Source: JANLSO01 sp031362405 (lineage in GTDB: Bacteria; Actinomycetota; Thermoleophilia; Miltoncostaeales; Miltoncostaeaceae). From it: a DNA stretch of 64,000 nucleotides. Position 1 is the stretch's first letter. Every line of letters starts with the position of its first letter. Of the stretch, positions 44,722 through 52,483 are shown in pieces. Under the pieces are notes generated by a model that was not told the origin of the DNA, did not search any database, and was given only the letters and a program-made list of their open reading frames with translations. Position numbers and translations under genes: made by a program. The stretch covers positions 16,921 to 80,920 of the forward strand of contig JANLSO010000056.1 of assembly GCA_031362405.1 (NCBI GenBank). Direction: 5' to 3'.

Positions 44722-46222
44722 ACGAGAGTCGTTTCGGCAGTCGCTCAGCCACGGCCTGGGGAGCTTCGCGTCGGTTGCCCTGCTGGGCCTGGTGACGAGC
44801 GTGGTCATCGCCCGCATCTACGGCGTCGAGGTGATCGGCCAATTCGCGATTGCAACCGCCCCGGTCGCTGCGGTGACGTACCTCTCGACCGCGCAAGAGC
44901 AGGCCGCACTGATCCGCGAGCTCACCACGCTCTCGTCCCGTGCGCCGCGCGTCACGGGTCTGTTTGCGGCCGTATTCGCGTTCTCGTGCACCCTCTCAGC
45001 GGTGGTCGGCGCGATCGTGCTCGGCGTGGTCGCATGGCTGTTCAACGGCCCGATCGACCGCCCCGAGCTGGTGTGGCCCGCCGTCGCCCAGATGGCCGGC
45101 TACGTCTTCGTCACCAACACCTGCTGGAACTGCGATTCAGTGCTGGCGGCGTTTCGCCAGGGGCGGGCGCTGTTTTGGATCCGGTTGGTGCAGGCCCTGA
45201 CCTTCTTTGCCATCGCCGTGGTCGCGGGAATCGTGTCGAACACTGTCTGGGGCCTGGTGCTCGCGACGGTTGGCTCGTGGACCGTCGGCCTCGCATTCCG
45301 CACACGGGCGCTGCGCCGGATCATGCGCTTCCGCGTTCCCCGTGAGGAGATCCGTGCCGGCTTTCGGACGTTGCCGGGGTTGATCCGCTTCGGCATCCGC
45401 GCCGCTCCGGGAACCCTGGTCGGGGGCGTTTCGGCCGAGTCGGGAACGTGGATTCTCGGCGTCACGAGCCCGATCGCATCGGTGGGAGCCTGGGATCGAG
45501 CCCGCCAGTTGGCCGGTCGCCTGCGCGAGGGAACGATCCGTATGAACGAGATGCTCCTGCCGACCCTCGTCGAGCGACGCGACGCCGACCGCGATGGGCA
45601 CGATCGCGCGCTGGTCGACTCCGCCCGCTACGCCGCCGCGGGATTGCTCCTGTTCGCGGCGGTCGGTGGGGGCGCCGCCCGTGGGGTGATGGGCGTGTTC
45701 GGCCCGCGCTTTGATGAAGGGGCCACCGCACTTGCCCTGTTACTGGTCGTGGAGGCGTTGGTCGCGGTGGCGGCGGTGTTCGTCAGCACCCTCTACGCAG
45801 CCGATAAGCCCCTGGTGACGACGGCCGCGAACGTGGCGGCAATGGCGGTGACCGTCGGTGCGGGCATCCCGTTGGCTCTACGGCTCGGGGTCACCGGACC
45901 GGCCCTGGCCGCGTTGGCGGGCCAGTTCGTTCTCATTGGCGTGATGCTTCCGTACGTGGCACGCGAGTTGGTGGCGCCCTTACGGGTGGTCTGGCCCGTG
46001 CGATGCCTCGTTTCGATCCTCGCGGCGTACGGCGCAGGCTTCGCCGGCGCCCGCATCGTCGATGACTGGCTCCGTGGCCCGGCGGGAGCCCTCGCCGCCC
46101 TGGGCGTTGGCGCGATCGCCTACCTCGTGGCGCTCGTCGCGACCGGCGGTCTGCTGGCCCGCGACCGCCAGCGCATCTCCGCCGGCATCGACCTCATCCG
46201 CGGGCGCCCCGCCTCCAGCTAG
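44663..46222 (+). CDS. Wzx-like oligosaccharide flippase, second copy
   Basis: A polytopic MOP-type transporter with about 12-14 helices, beginning SFASVALLGLVTSVVIARIY and GVEVIGQFAIATAPVAAVTY. The early phrase IYGVEVIGQFAI is typical of Wzx proteins. Late helices follow RVVWPVRCLVSILAAYGAG. The start is unclear. ATG at 44663 (519 residues) lies 59 bases inside the PIG-L gene, in another frame. A CTG at 44714 would give the more usual 8-base overlap and a shorter cytosolic tail, and there is no other ATG/GTG/TTG before helix 1. It is the last gene of the sugar module operon. Confidence 0.83.
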   Translation: MRRASTRTRSSFSPGRPLSERESFRQSLSHGLGSFASVALLGLVTSVVIARIYGVEVIGQFAIATAPVAAVTYLSTAQEQAALIRELTTLSSRAPRVTGLFAAVFAFSCTLSAVVGAIVLGVVAWLFNGPIDRPELVWPAVAQMAGYVFVTNTCWNCDSVLAAFRQGRALFWIRLVQALTFFAIAVVAGIVSNTVWGLVLATVGSWTVGLAFRTRALRRIMRFRVPREEIRAGFRTLPGLIRFGIRAAPGTLVGGVSAESGTWILGVTSPIASVGAWDRARQLAGRLREGTIRMNEMLLPTLVERRDADRDGHDRALVDSARYAAAGLLLFAAVGGGAARGVMGVFGPRFDEGATALALLLVVEALVAVAAVFVSTLYAADKPLVTTAANVAAMAVTVGAGIPLALRLGVTGPALAALAGQFVLIGVMLPYVARELVAPLRVVWPVRCLVSILAAYGAGFAGARIVDDWLRGPAGALAALGVGAIAYLVALVATGGLLARDRQRISAGIDLIRGRPASS

Positions 46223-46436
46223 GCAATCGCTCTACGGCGCCAGCCGATTGAGGTGCGAGGGGCTACAACTGATGGGCAGGGAGGTCTCTCGAGGGCAGCG
46301 CCGGGGATGGCATCGTCGTAGATCAACTCCTTCTTCCGGTGGAAGTTGCCGTGCTGTTGCGAATTTCACGTCCACGTTTCGATGAAAAACGCCAGACACT
46401 CGGATCCGACGACCAAGGTGGTGCCCCATCAGCGGC
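46223..46436. promoter_or_regulatory. Intergenic region before the WecG-like gene
   Basis: A 214-base non-coding stretch that is noticeably less GC-rich in its right half, around TTGCGAATTTCACG near 46355 and GATGAAAAACGCC near 46380. It probably holds the promoter of the gene at 46437. No repeat or RNA structure was recognised. Confidence 0.4.
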
Positions 46437-47321
46437 ATGATTGTCCCAACAGTGCATGAAAATGGCGTTCCCGTCACTGCGACCGCCTACGCGCAGATCG
46501 ACCACCGGCCGGGCCGCGTCGAGCTGATGGGCATGCTGGTCGATCCGGTTTCCGAGAGTGAAGCGGTCGATTTCGTTCTGACCTCCCTGGAGAACGGCGA
46601 CGGCGGAACGATCGTCACGCCGAACCTTGACCACCTGCGCCAGTTCGTCGCCGATCCTGAGGTCCGTCGGGTCTACGACACCGCAGAGCTCGTGGTCGCC
46701 GATGGGATGCCGGTCGTGTGGGCGTGTCGTCTGCAGGGCACGCCGCTGCCCGAACGGGTGGCCGGCTCTGACCTCATCCTGACCCTGTCGGAGGGTGCGG
46801 CCCAGGGGGGACATACCGTGTTCCTGCTCGGAGGAAACCCAGGCGTCGCCGAGCATGCCGCGGATGAGCTGCGCCAAAACTCGCCAGGGTTGCGGATTGC
46901 GGGGACGGATTGCCCGCCGATGGGATTCGAAAGTGACCCGGTCGAATTGGAGCGGGTTCGGTCCGTGTTGGCCGCGGCCACACCCGACATCGTCTTCATC
47001 GGCGTCAGCTTCCCCCGGTCGGCCCACATTGCCGAGATGCTGCGCCGCGATTTTCCCCGCACCTGGTTCGTCGGGGTCGGCATCTCGCTGAGCTTCGTCG
47101 CCGGTGAGATCAGCCGCGCACCGAAGATGCTGCAGACCTTGGGGCTCGAGTGGACGCATCGGCTGGTCCAAGAACCTGCCCGCCTGTTCGAGCGATACAT
47201 CATGCGCGACCTTCCTTTTGCCGGCCGAGTGGTCGCTCACTCGGTGCGCCAGCGCCTTCGCGGTGGGGCGCTCGCACCCCTGACCACGCGCCGTCCACGG
47301 GTGCCGACCACGCCGCAGTAA
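46437..47321 (+). CDS. WecG/TagA/CpsF family glycosyltransferase (GT26)
   Basis: A 294-residue enzyme with the GT26 landmarks TIVTPNLDHLRQFVADPEV, VADGMPVVWACRLQG, RVAGSDLILTL and VFLLGGNPGVAEHAAD. They continue with FIGVSFPRSAHIAEML, WFVGVGISLSFVAGEISRAP, and QTLGLEWTHRLVQEPARLFE. GT26 enzymes add ManNAc or a related N-acetyl or uronic sugar to a polyprenyl-linked precursor at the membrane face. The catalytic Asp lies in TPNxDH. Its position closes the polysaccharide locus. The first 25 residues are variable, so the true start could be a little downstream of 46437. Confidence 0.92.
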   Translation: MIVPTVHENGVPVTATAYAQIDHRPGRVELMGMLVDPVSESEAVDFVLTSLENGDGGTIVTPNLDHLRQFVADPEVRRVYDTAELVVADGMPVVWACRLQGTPLPERVAGSDLILTLSEGAAQGGHTVFLLGGNPGVAEHAADELRQNSPGLRIAGTDCPPMGFESDPVELERVRSVLAAATPDIVFIGVSFPRSAHIAEMLRRDFPRTWFVGVGISLSFVAGEISRAPKMLQTLGLEWTHRLVQEPARLFERYIMRDLPFAGRVVAHSVRQRLRGGALAPLTTRRPRVPTTPQ

Positions 47322-47384
47322 GAACGGCGCCCAGCGCGGCCGGGTGGTGGCCCGCGGCCTGCCAGCCGTCGATAAAGTGCGGCG

Positions 47385-48098
47385 ATGACTGACGCTTCCT
47401 CACCCGCGCCGCTGGCCGATCGTCTGGTGCAATCGCTCGCCGAGAACCGTGCCCGGCTCGAGCAGTTGATGACCCAGGAGAGTTCCCGGGCCATCCACGA
47501 GGAGTTCCTGCTCGCCGAGTCGGGCACGCTGCCCGATCGCGAGACCCGGCTTCAGCGTGCGCGCTCGACGAGTGCCCGGGCATGGCTGCGCCATCTGGCG
47601 GCATCGGTCGCCGAGGAATGGCAGGCGGCGCCCGCGGGCCTTCACGAGCCGCTCGAGCAGCACATCATGCGGGGCATCGAGCGCTTCGAGGCGCTCAGCC
47701 TCGAGGAGGAGGCCGCCCTCGAGCGCGAGGGGTTGTCGGGCGACCCGCAGGCCAACACTCGGCGCGTGACCCTCGGCGCCTACATGCGACTGTTCGCCGA
47801 AGGCGTCGGCGAGCATGGTTCGCCCGATGGGGAGAGTGGCCCGGAGTTCGGCAAGCGCGTCACGCTCGTGATGCGTCGTGAAGCGTCGCGACGCCGACAG
47901 GTCGAAAAGGAAGCATTCGAGGCCTGGAGCGGCAGCGACATGAAGGGCATCGAAGACACCAAGGTGACCGCTGCTCCGCCCGAGACCAAGAACATCCGGG
48001 TTGTCGAGGCCGCCGCATGCTGGTCGTACGTACGGATCCTCGCCGACTCCTTGGGCGAGGTTCTCGACGCCATCCCGCCGGCACCGGCCCCGGGCTGA
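47385..48098 (+). CDS. Hypothetical protein, mostly alpha-helical
   Basis: A 237-residue soluble protein of unknown family. It is rich in Glu, Arg and Ala, with long helices (RLVQSLAENRARLEQLMTQE, MRREASRRRQVEKEAFEAW). It has no signal peptide, membrane segment or catalytic motif. Codon use is like that of the neighbours and the start ATG at 47385 is the only one that keeps the helical N-terminus. It is followed after 11 bases by the gene at 48110, so the two may be one unit. Confidence 0.7.
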   Translation: MTDASSPAPLADRLVQSLAENRARLEQLMTQESSRAIHEEFLLAESGTLPDRETRLQRARSTSARAWLRHLAASVAEEWQAAPAGLHEPLEQHIMRGIERFEALSLEEEAALEREGLSGDPQANTRRVTLGAYMRLFAEGVGEHGSPDGESGPEFGKRVTLVMRREASRRRQVEKEAFEAWSGSDMKGIEDTKVTAAPPETKNIRVVEAAACWSYVRILADSLGEVLDAIPPAPAPG

Positions 48099-48109
48099 CC
48101 ACCCCCGCC

Positions 48110-48718
48110 GTGTTGACGCGCTTCGTCGACGAGCACCCCTTCGGCCTTGGCTGGATCTCTCCCCAGCCGGCCTTCATGCAGCGCTGCTCGCACGCACTCG
48201 TTGACGACGGCGGCGCGGTGTGGTGGATCGACCCCGTCGACGAGCCCCTCGGCGTCGAGCGCGCCCTGCGCCTCGGCCCCCCGGCCGGAGTGATCCAGCT
48301 CCTCGATCGTCACAACCGCGACTGCGCGGCCCTCGCGAAACGGTTCGGTGTACCGCACCACCGGCTGCCGAAAACCGGGCCGACGGGAAGCCCGTTCGAG
48401 GTAAGGCGCGTCGTCAACATCCCCGGCTGGCGCGAGATCGCTCTCTGGTGGCCCGAACGCGAAGTTCTGGTGGTCGCCGACTGCCTGGGAACAGCCTCGT
48501 ACTTCTTGGCTGCCCGAGACGCCATCGGCCCGCACCCGATGCTGCGGATGTTCCCGCCCAAAGCCCTTGGCCGCCTCGGCGCCCGACAGGTTCTCTGCGG
48601 CCACGGCCCCGGCCTTCACGGCGACGACGTTGCGGACCGGCTTACCTCGGCCCTGAGACGCTCCCGCCGGCGCATCCCCGCCTGGCTCGTCGGCCTGCTG
48701 CGCGGCCGCGGAAAGTAG
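48110..48718 (+). CDS. Metallo-beta-lactamase-fold-like protein without the metal motif
   Basis: A 202-residue protein whose strand order fits a degenerate MBL fold. ALVDDGGAVWWIDPVDEP is followed by VIQLLDRHNRDCAALAKRFG, where HxHxDH would stand in active enzymes but only RHNRDC is present. Next come HHRLPKTG, ALWWPEREVLVVADCLGTA and VLCGHGPGLHG. The pattern suggests a non-hydrolytic or specialised member, perhaps with another metal set. GTG at 48110 is the first start after the previous stop. Downstream lie palindrome E and a convergent small membrane-protein gene. Confidence 0.65.
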   Translation: MLTRFVDEHPFGLGWISPQPAFMQRCSHALVDDGGAVWWIDPVDEPLGVERALRLGPPAGVIQLLDRHNRDCAALAKRFGVPHHRLPKTGPTGSPFEVRRVVNIPGWREIALWWPEREVLVVADCLGTASYFLAARDAIGPHPMLRMFPPKALGRLGARQVLCGHGPGLHGDDVADRLTSALRRSRRRIPAWLVGLLRGRGK

Positions 48719-48768
48719 ACATGCGAGCCACGAGGCCCCACCACCTGACACTTTGTGCTGCAAGATCA

Positions 48769-48809
48769 CAATGTCAACATCTGGTGCCCGGCATCAGATG
48801 TTGACATTG
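48769..48809. repeat. Palindromic repeat E (type I arms)
   Basis: A 41-bp inverted repeat centred on C48789, with core GGTGCC-C-GGCATC and arms AATGTCAACATC. One G/T mismatch interrupts it. It lies 50 bases after the MBL-like gene and 27 bases before the end of the convergent small membrane-protein gene. Confidence 0.9.
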
Positions 48810-48835
48810 ACGGCTCCGCATGGGGACGAGTCGGC

Positions 48836-49129
48836 TTAGAGGTCCTCGCCGTCGGGTCCGAGCGCGCGGGACCGGCGGCGGCCGATAACGAATGCGCACC
48901 CCATGATGAGCAGGACGCCGATGATCGCGCCCCAGGGGAGTTCGTCGGTGGTCCCGGTGATCAACGCGATGGCGAAGACCCCGATGATCATCACTGAGCC
49001 CAGGATGAGGACGCCGCGGAGCATGTTCGGAGCGCGGCCGTCGTCGTCGGGCGTCGAATCGTCGCCCGTCGGCGTCTGGTCAGGTTCACGAAGCGGAGGA
49101 GGTCTGCGGCGCGGCGGGGGTTTCGTCAC
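48836..49129 (-). CDS. Small two-helix membrane protein, unknown function
   Basis: A 97-residue protein with a Pro/Arg-rich, acidic N-terminal tail and two hydrophobic helices (VLILGSVMIIGVFAIALITG and WGAIIGVLLIMGCAFVIG). A charged end follows (RRRSRALGPDGEDL). Such proteins are common in actinobacteria but carry no assigned role. It is convergent with the MBL-like gene and divergent from the membrane protein at 49162, with only 32 bases between start codons. Confidence 0.7.
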   Translation of the reverse strand: MTKPPPRRRPPPLREPDQTPTGDDSTPDDDGRAPNMLRGVLILGSVMIIGVFAIALITGTTDELPWGAIIGVLLIMGCAFVIGRRRSRALGPDGEDL

Positions 49130-49161
49130 CCCGCGAGCCTAGCGGCGGGTACTCTGCGGCA

Positions 49162-50079
49162 GTGAGCACAACCGCATCCCCGGGGCAGCCCGCGCAGGCG
49201 CTGCGCGATTTGGTGGTGGGGTCGGTGCGGCCGGACTGGAAGCCCAGCATTTTCGGTGCGCTGTGGGGAGTCATCGTCGGCAGCCTTGCATCGGGCTTCT
49301 TTATGGGCGCGGTCGTCGTACTGGTGCACGGGGTGAGCGGGAAGCCGGTCCCCGACGCGATCTTCACGGCATTGGAACCGCTGGGCTACTTCACCGTCGT
49401 TCCGATGGTGACGGCGATCGGGATCGACGTGATCTGTCGGCGCGAAGCATTCTGGCTGTCGACGGGCCGTCGGCCCGCGGTGGAGTTGACCGTTATCACC
49501 TCGCTCATCGCACCGAGCTCGGCTGTCTGGATTCAGTGGTTCGACGCAGGCACCATCTTCGGGGTTCTTGCGGCAAGCACGGTGATCTTGAGGCTTGGCA
49601 CGGTGCCCGTTTCGGCGGCCCCAAAGTGGTTTCTCCTGCGCTCGCGCACAGAGAGAGCGGGGGTGGTGCTCGCCGCGCTGACGATCGCCGCCGGGGGCGT
49701 GGTTGCGTACGAAATCGCGCGCCCGGCAATCGGTACGACGGTCCTTCCCACGGGCAGGCCGATTGCCATCACCTCGAACGACGGACGTTCTGTCTACGGA
49801 TTCGACATCGATAACAGGCTTCTCAGCAGGGTGACCGTTCTCGACGTCGATGGGTTCGATCGAGAGTTCATGCATCTCGAGCGTGGCAATGCTCGGGCGC
49901 CTTTCGCCATCGGCGGCCGCGCGAGCACGTCGGTGCTGCTCGTTGTCGACCCCTCGGAATGCCAAACGACGAGCCTTTCCGGGGTGAGTGTTCGGTACCG
50001 GGTCCTCTCTATCGAACGAACGACCCGCATAACGCTCCCGCAGACAATCAGCTTTCGCTGCTCGCCAGCGGGCCGTTAG
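49162..50079 (+). CDS. Membrane protein with C-terminal extracellular domain, unknown function
   Basis: A 305-residue protein. Five hydrophobic segments are seen between about 35 and 185 (FGALWGVIVGSLASGFFMG, YFTVVPMVTAIGIDVI, GVVLAALTIAAGGVVAY). A beta-rich C-terminal domain of about 110 residues follows, rich in short strands (SVYGFDIDNRLLSRVTVLDV) with two Cys (ECQTT, FRCSPAG) that could form a disulfide. I do not recognise the family. The start is GTG at 49162. The gene ends 8 bases before an 11-bp-stem hairpin shared with a frameshifted gene on the other strand. Confidence 0.65.
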   Translation: MSTTASPGQPAQALRDLVVGSVRPDWKPSIFGALWGVIVGSLASGFFMGAVVVLVHGVSGKPVPDAIFTALEPLGYFTVVPMVTAIGIDVICRREAFWLSTGRRPAVELTVITSLIAPSSAVWIQWFDAGTIFGVLAASTVILRLGTVPVSAAPKWFLLRSRTERAGVVLAALTIAAGGVVAYEIARPAIGTTVLPTGRPIAITSNDGRSVYGFDIDNRLLSRVTVLDVDGFDREFMHLERGNARAPFAIGGRASTSVLLVVDPSECQTTSLSGVSVRYRVLSIERTTRITLPQTISFRCSPAGR

Positions 50080-50086
50080 CGCGCCG

Positions 50087-50113
50087 CGCCCTCACGCGAC
50101 GCGCGTGAGGGCG
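50087..50113. terminator. Hairpin between convergent genes, possible terminator
   Basis: An 11-bp stem (CGCCCTCACGC with its complement) and a 5-base loop lie 8 bases after the stop at 50079. They also include the stop codon of the reverse-strand gene. There is no U-run on either side, so termination is possible but not assured. Confidence 0.4.
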
Positions 50114-50701
50114 ATCGCCTGATCTTTGGCAACTCGAGCGAGAGCGTTTCGCTGCTCTGGCTCGGTGATTCCCGTGACGAGGGCGCGGCTGCGAAGCAAA
50201 CCGTTCATCGCGGCCACGAACCTGGCTGACTCGCCGCGTGGCTCACTCTCACCGCCCGACGCCTCAGCCGTGGGCGCCGAAGGTCGGTCGGATTCGCGTG
50301 AAACCACTCAGCCACCTCTATCCAGCTCCAGAGGCGCGTTCGCTTATCGACGATTGCCACCGGCCCGGGGAACCCGCCCCGCCCGCGGCGCCCTTCGACA
50401 AGCAGTCGCACCGATTCGTTCGTGCGCCCGGTCCGCTCTGCGATCGACGCGATCTCACAAGATCGTCTGGCTCGATCCTCACAACGGTGAGGCCGGTGAT
50501 GGCGTTCTCGAGGTCGCTCATCGCCGAGATGACTGCCTTCACGAGACTGGAGGCCTCGCGGTCGAACTCCGCGAAGAGCATTGCCCCTCGCGTTCCGAAC
50601 ACTGCGTCATCGCAACCGGCTTCGAACAGCTGGTCTTCGACTCCCGGCGCGCAGAGATCGACGCCGGAAAAAAGCAGTGTGAACGTGTGGGTGCGCGTCA
50701 T
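50092..50701 (-). pseudogene. DNA-binding antitoxin-like protein, two frameshifts
   Basis: The minus strand from ATG 50701 begins MTRTHTFTLLFSGVD and continues DQLFEAGCDDAVFGTRGAML, LFAEFDREASSLVKAVISAM and TVVRIEPDDLV. The next expected segment, EIASIAERTGRTNESVRLLV and WSWIEVAEWFHANPTD, lies in a second frame, and the end (RFVAAMNGLLRSRALV ... ARVAKDQAIALTRVA) in a third. The order (alpha/beta domain, then a MerR/excisionase-like helix-turn-helix) is that of a family commonly coded after a HicA-like small protein. ATGA overlap with the gene at 50698 keeps that arrangement. Two frame changes make it dead unless they are assembly errors. Confidence 0.72.
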
Positions 50702-51000
50702 CTCTCTTGCTTCTTCACGTAGGTGGGTACATCTGGCCACCGCGCGAGGAACCTGGTTCGCGTGGTTACCGGAGTTCTCGGTGTAGACCAGATCGAGGCG
50801 GTACACGGTTCGTCGTGGTCTGGGCACTTCATCCGACCCCACGCATGGCCGGGTGACCGGGGTTCGACGATCCAACCCGCCGCCTCAGCTTCACGAAGGG
50901 CGGCGTCAGCCTCGTTCGTTGGATGGCGTGATCTCCGGTGGCCGGTGTGTTGGGGGTTTGCAACTACGCCGAAAGGATTGTGATTGTTGGAGGTTGACAA
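50698..51000 (-). CDS. HicA-like small protein, likely toxin partner
   Basis: A 100-residue protein. The core reads HPTNEADAALREAEAAGWIV, EPRSPGHAWGRMKCPDHDEP, then SIWSTPRTP. The conserved GHAWGRM...C...SIWSTP matches actinobacterial HicA-like proteins (dsRBD-type fold) coded beside a DNA-binding partner. The family usually has more Cys than seen here, since the second CxC segment is shortened to PCTAS. The only start in the frame is TTG at 51000, next to the stop of the FAD enzyme gene at 51003. If it is a toxin, the partner at 50092 is broken, so it may be inactive or tolerated. Confidence 0.68.
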   Translation of the reverse strand: MSTSNNHNPFGVVANPQHTGHRRSRHPTNEADAALREAEAAGWIVEPRSPGHAWGRMKCPDHDEPCTASIWSTPRTPVTTRTRFLARWPDVPTYVKKQER

Positions 51001-51002
51001 CG

Positions 51003-51992
51003 TCAGCTCGATCGCAACCGAACCTCACCGGTGAGAACCCTTTTCGCGGCCGCGAGGCCACTCTCATAGACGGCCACCATTCCCGGGGCACACAACGCGT
51101 CTCCGCACAGCAGGATTCGTGAACCGCCCGGGTTGAGATCGTCCATCGTGCCGCGCACCGACGGCACACAGAAGCGCCAGCGCTTGACCTGAGACCACGC
51201 CACGTCGAGCGGTTGACCGAGAGCCGTGCCGATGGCCGGAATAGCCTCGGAGAGAACATCGTCGTCGGACGCCGCATCCAGCAGAGCGGTGCTGCGTGCC
51301 GGGGTCATCCGAGCCACGAGTGGCACGACGCCGCCGATCGCCTCGCGGCCCTTGTGGGTCTCGACGCAGAGCACCGCGAGCGGTCCGTCGGCAGGACGTG
51401 ACACGAGGAAGGAAGGAACCGTGGCGAGGCGGGCGCCGATGATGGCCATCACTGCAGGGCGGTAGCCGAGTTGACGCAGCGCGGCGACGCGGTCGAGATC
51501 GCCGGGTGAGCGTTCCAGAAGATCGGCGGCCTGAGGAGCGGGAGCGCTGACGATCACCCAATCGGCGATTCCGTGAGCGTTGCCCTGTTCATCTCCCAAC
51601 TCGAAACCGTCTCCGGCCTCGCGCAGGGTGGTGATCCGCACTCCGCGCACCACCTCGATGCCCTCAGCCATCTGCTTTGCGAGCTGGGTGATCCCCTCTG
51701 GCCAGCTCAGCAGGTGATCTCCCAACGGCGCATCCGCATCGGGAGGGCCGTCAATGGCGCCGTTTGTTGTCCGGGCACGCAAGCGAAGCGCGAGGGCGTG
51801 AAGGGCAGAGCCGGCGGGCGCGTCGAGCGCGGGGGCGCCGTGATCGATCACGGCGCCTTCGGCCCTCCGGGTCGCAAGGCGGCCACCCAGGCCACGACTC
51901 TTCTCCAACACCGTCACGTCGCACCCGGCGTCGGCCAGGTGACGGGCGGCGGTGAGTCCCGACAGCCCCGCGCCGATAACCGCGACGCGCAC
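51003..51992 (-). CDS. FAD-dependent amine-oxidase/renalase-like protein
   Basis: A 329-residue flavoprotein. The dinucleotide-binding motif VIGAGLSGLTAARHLADAG is at the N-terminus, followed by VTVLEKSRGLGGRLATRR, typical of renalase-like and amine oxidase (NAD(P)-binding Rossmann) families. The C-terminal FAD motif is ILLCGDALCAPGMVAVYESG. Renalase-like enzymes re-oxidise damaged isomers of NAD(P)H, so a role in cofactor repair is possible. GTG at 51992 starts at the flavin strand and is 8 bases from the CbiX-like gene's stop. Confidence 0.82.
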   Translation of the reverse strand: MRVAVIGAGLSGLTAARHLADAGCDVTVLEKSRGLGGRLATRRAEGAVIDHGAPALDAPAGSALHALALRLRARTTNGAIDGPPDADAPLGDHLLSWPEGITQLAKQMAEGIEVVRGVRITTLREAGDGFELGDEQGNAHGIADWVIVSAPAPQAADLLERSPGDLDRVAALRQLGYRPAVMAIIGARLATVPSFLVSRPADGPLAVLCVETHKGREAIGGVVPLVARMTPARSTALLDAASDDDVLSEAIPAIGTALGQPLDVAWSQVKRWRFCVPSVRGTMDDLNPGGSRILLCGDALCAPGMVAVYESGLAAAKRVLTGEVRLRSS

Positions 51993-52000
51993 TGCGGTGG

Positions 52001-52483
52001 TCAGGTTGCGGTGGACGCGCTGACGGCGGCGGTGCGCAGTGCGCAGCGGCCGGTGCCGGCGCAGACGTCGCACTCTTCGGCCTCACCCGCGACGTGCGAC
52101 AGGCAGTGGGCGACCCGGGAGGAGATCACCTCGGCCAACATGGGGTGCAGGCCCATCGGCGCGGTCACCAGGTACGGGATCTCGGGGTGTTTCTCGGCAG
52201 CCTCGGCGGCCAGGGCGGGAATGTCCTGGTTCCAGTGCTTTCCCGGCGACAGGAAGTACGGGCTGATCACGACGGTGCGCGCCCCGCGCGCGACGCAGCG
52301 ATCAAAGGCCGTCGCGATGCTCGGCTCCGCGATCTCCATGTGCGCGGGCTCGACGATGTCATAGACAACCGCCCCGGCGATCATCTGGGCCATGGTCTCG
52401 AGCATGACGTTCGATTCGTGGCGCCGCGACCCGTGGTCAACGACGATTAGGCCGATGTCGCTCGGCGTGCGGTGAGTATCCAT
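52001..52483 (-). CDS. Single-domain CbiX/SirB-like chelatase with C-terminal cysteine cluster
   Basis: A 160-residue protein of the sirohydrochlorin chelatase group, which inserts Co or Fe into sirohydrochlorin for B12 or siroheme. The N-terminal catalytic His appears in GLIVVDHGSRRHESN; further landmarks are EPSIATAFDRCVARGARTVV and VISPYFLSPGKHW, with the second His. After the fold ends the tail has ECDVCAGTGRCAL, three cysteines in CxxCx5C, which could hold a Fe-S cluster as in some plant and CbiX proteins. It is divergent from the gene at 52472. Confidence 0.8.
   Translation of the reverse strand: MDTHRTPSDIGLIVVDHGSRRHESNVMLETMAQMIAGAVVYDIVEPAHMEIAEPSIATAFDRCVARGARTVVISPYFLSPGKHWNQDIPALAAEAAEKHPEIPYLVTAPMGLHPMLAEVISSRVAHCLSHVAGEAEECDVCAGTGRCALRTAAVSASTAT

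Noticed and set aside
46223..46436. A missed small gene or RNA before the WecG-like gene
   Set aside because: No ORF with a ribosome site and no recognisable RNA fold; it is best read as a promoter region.
20704..47321. A prophage or integrative element carrying the polysaccharide locus
   Set aside because: No integrase, transposase, flanking tRNA or attachment repeats were found at the ends; gene style is like the flanks.
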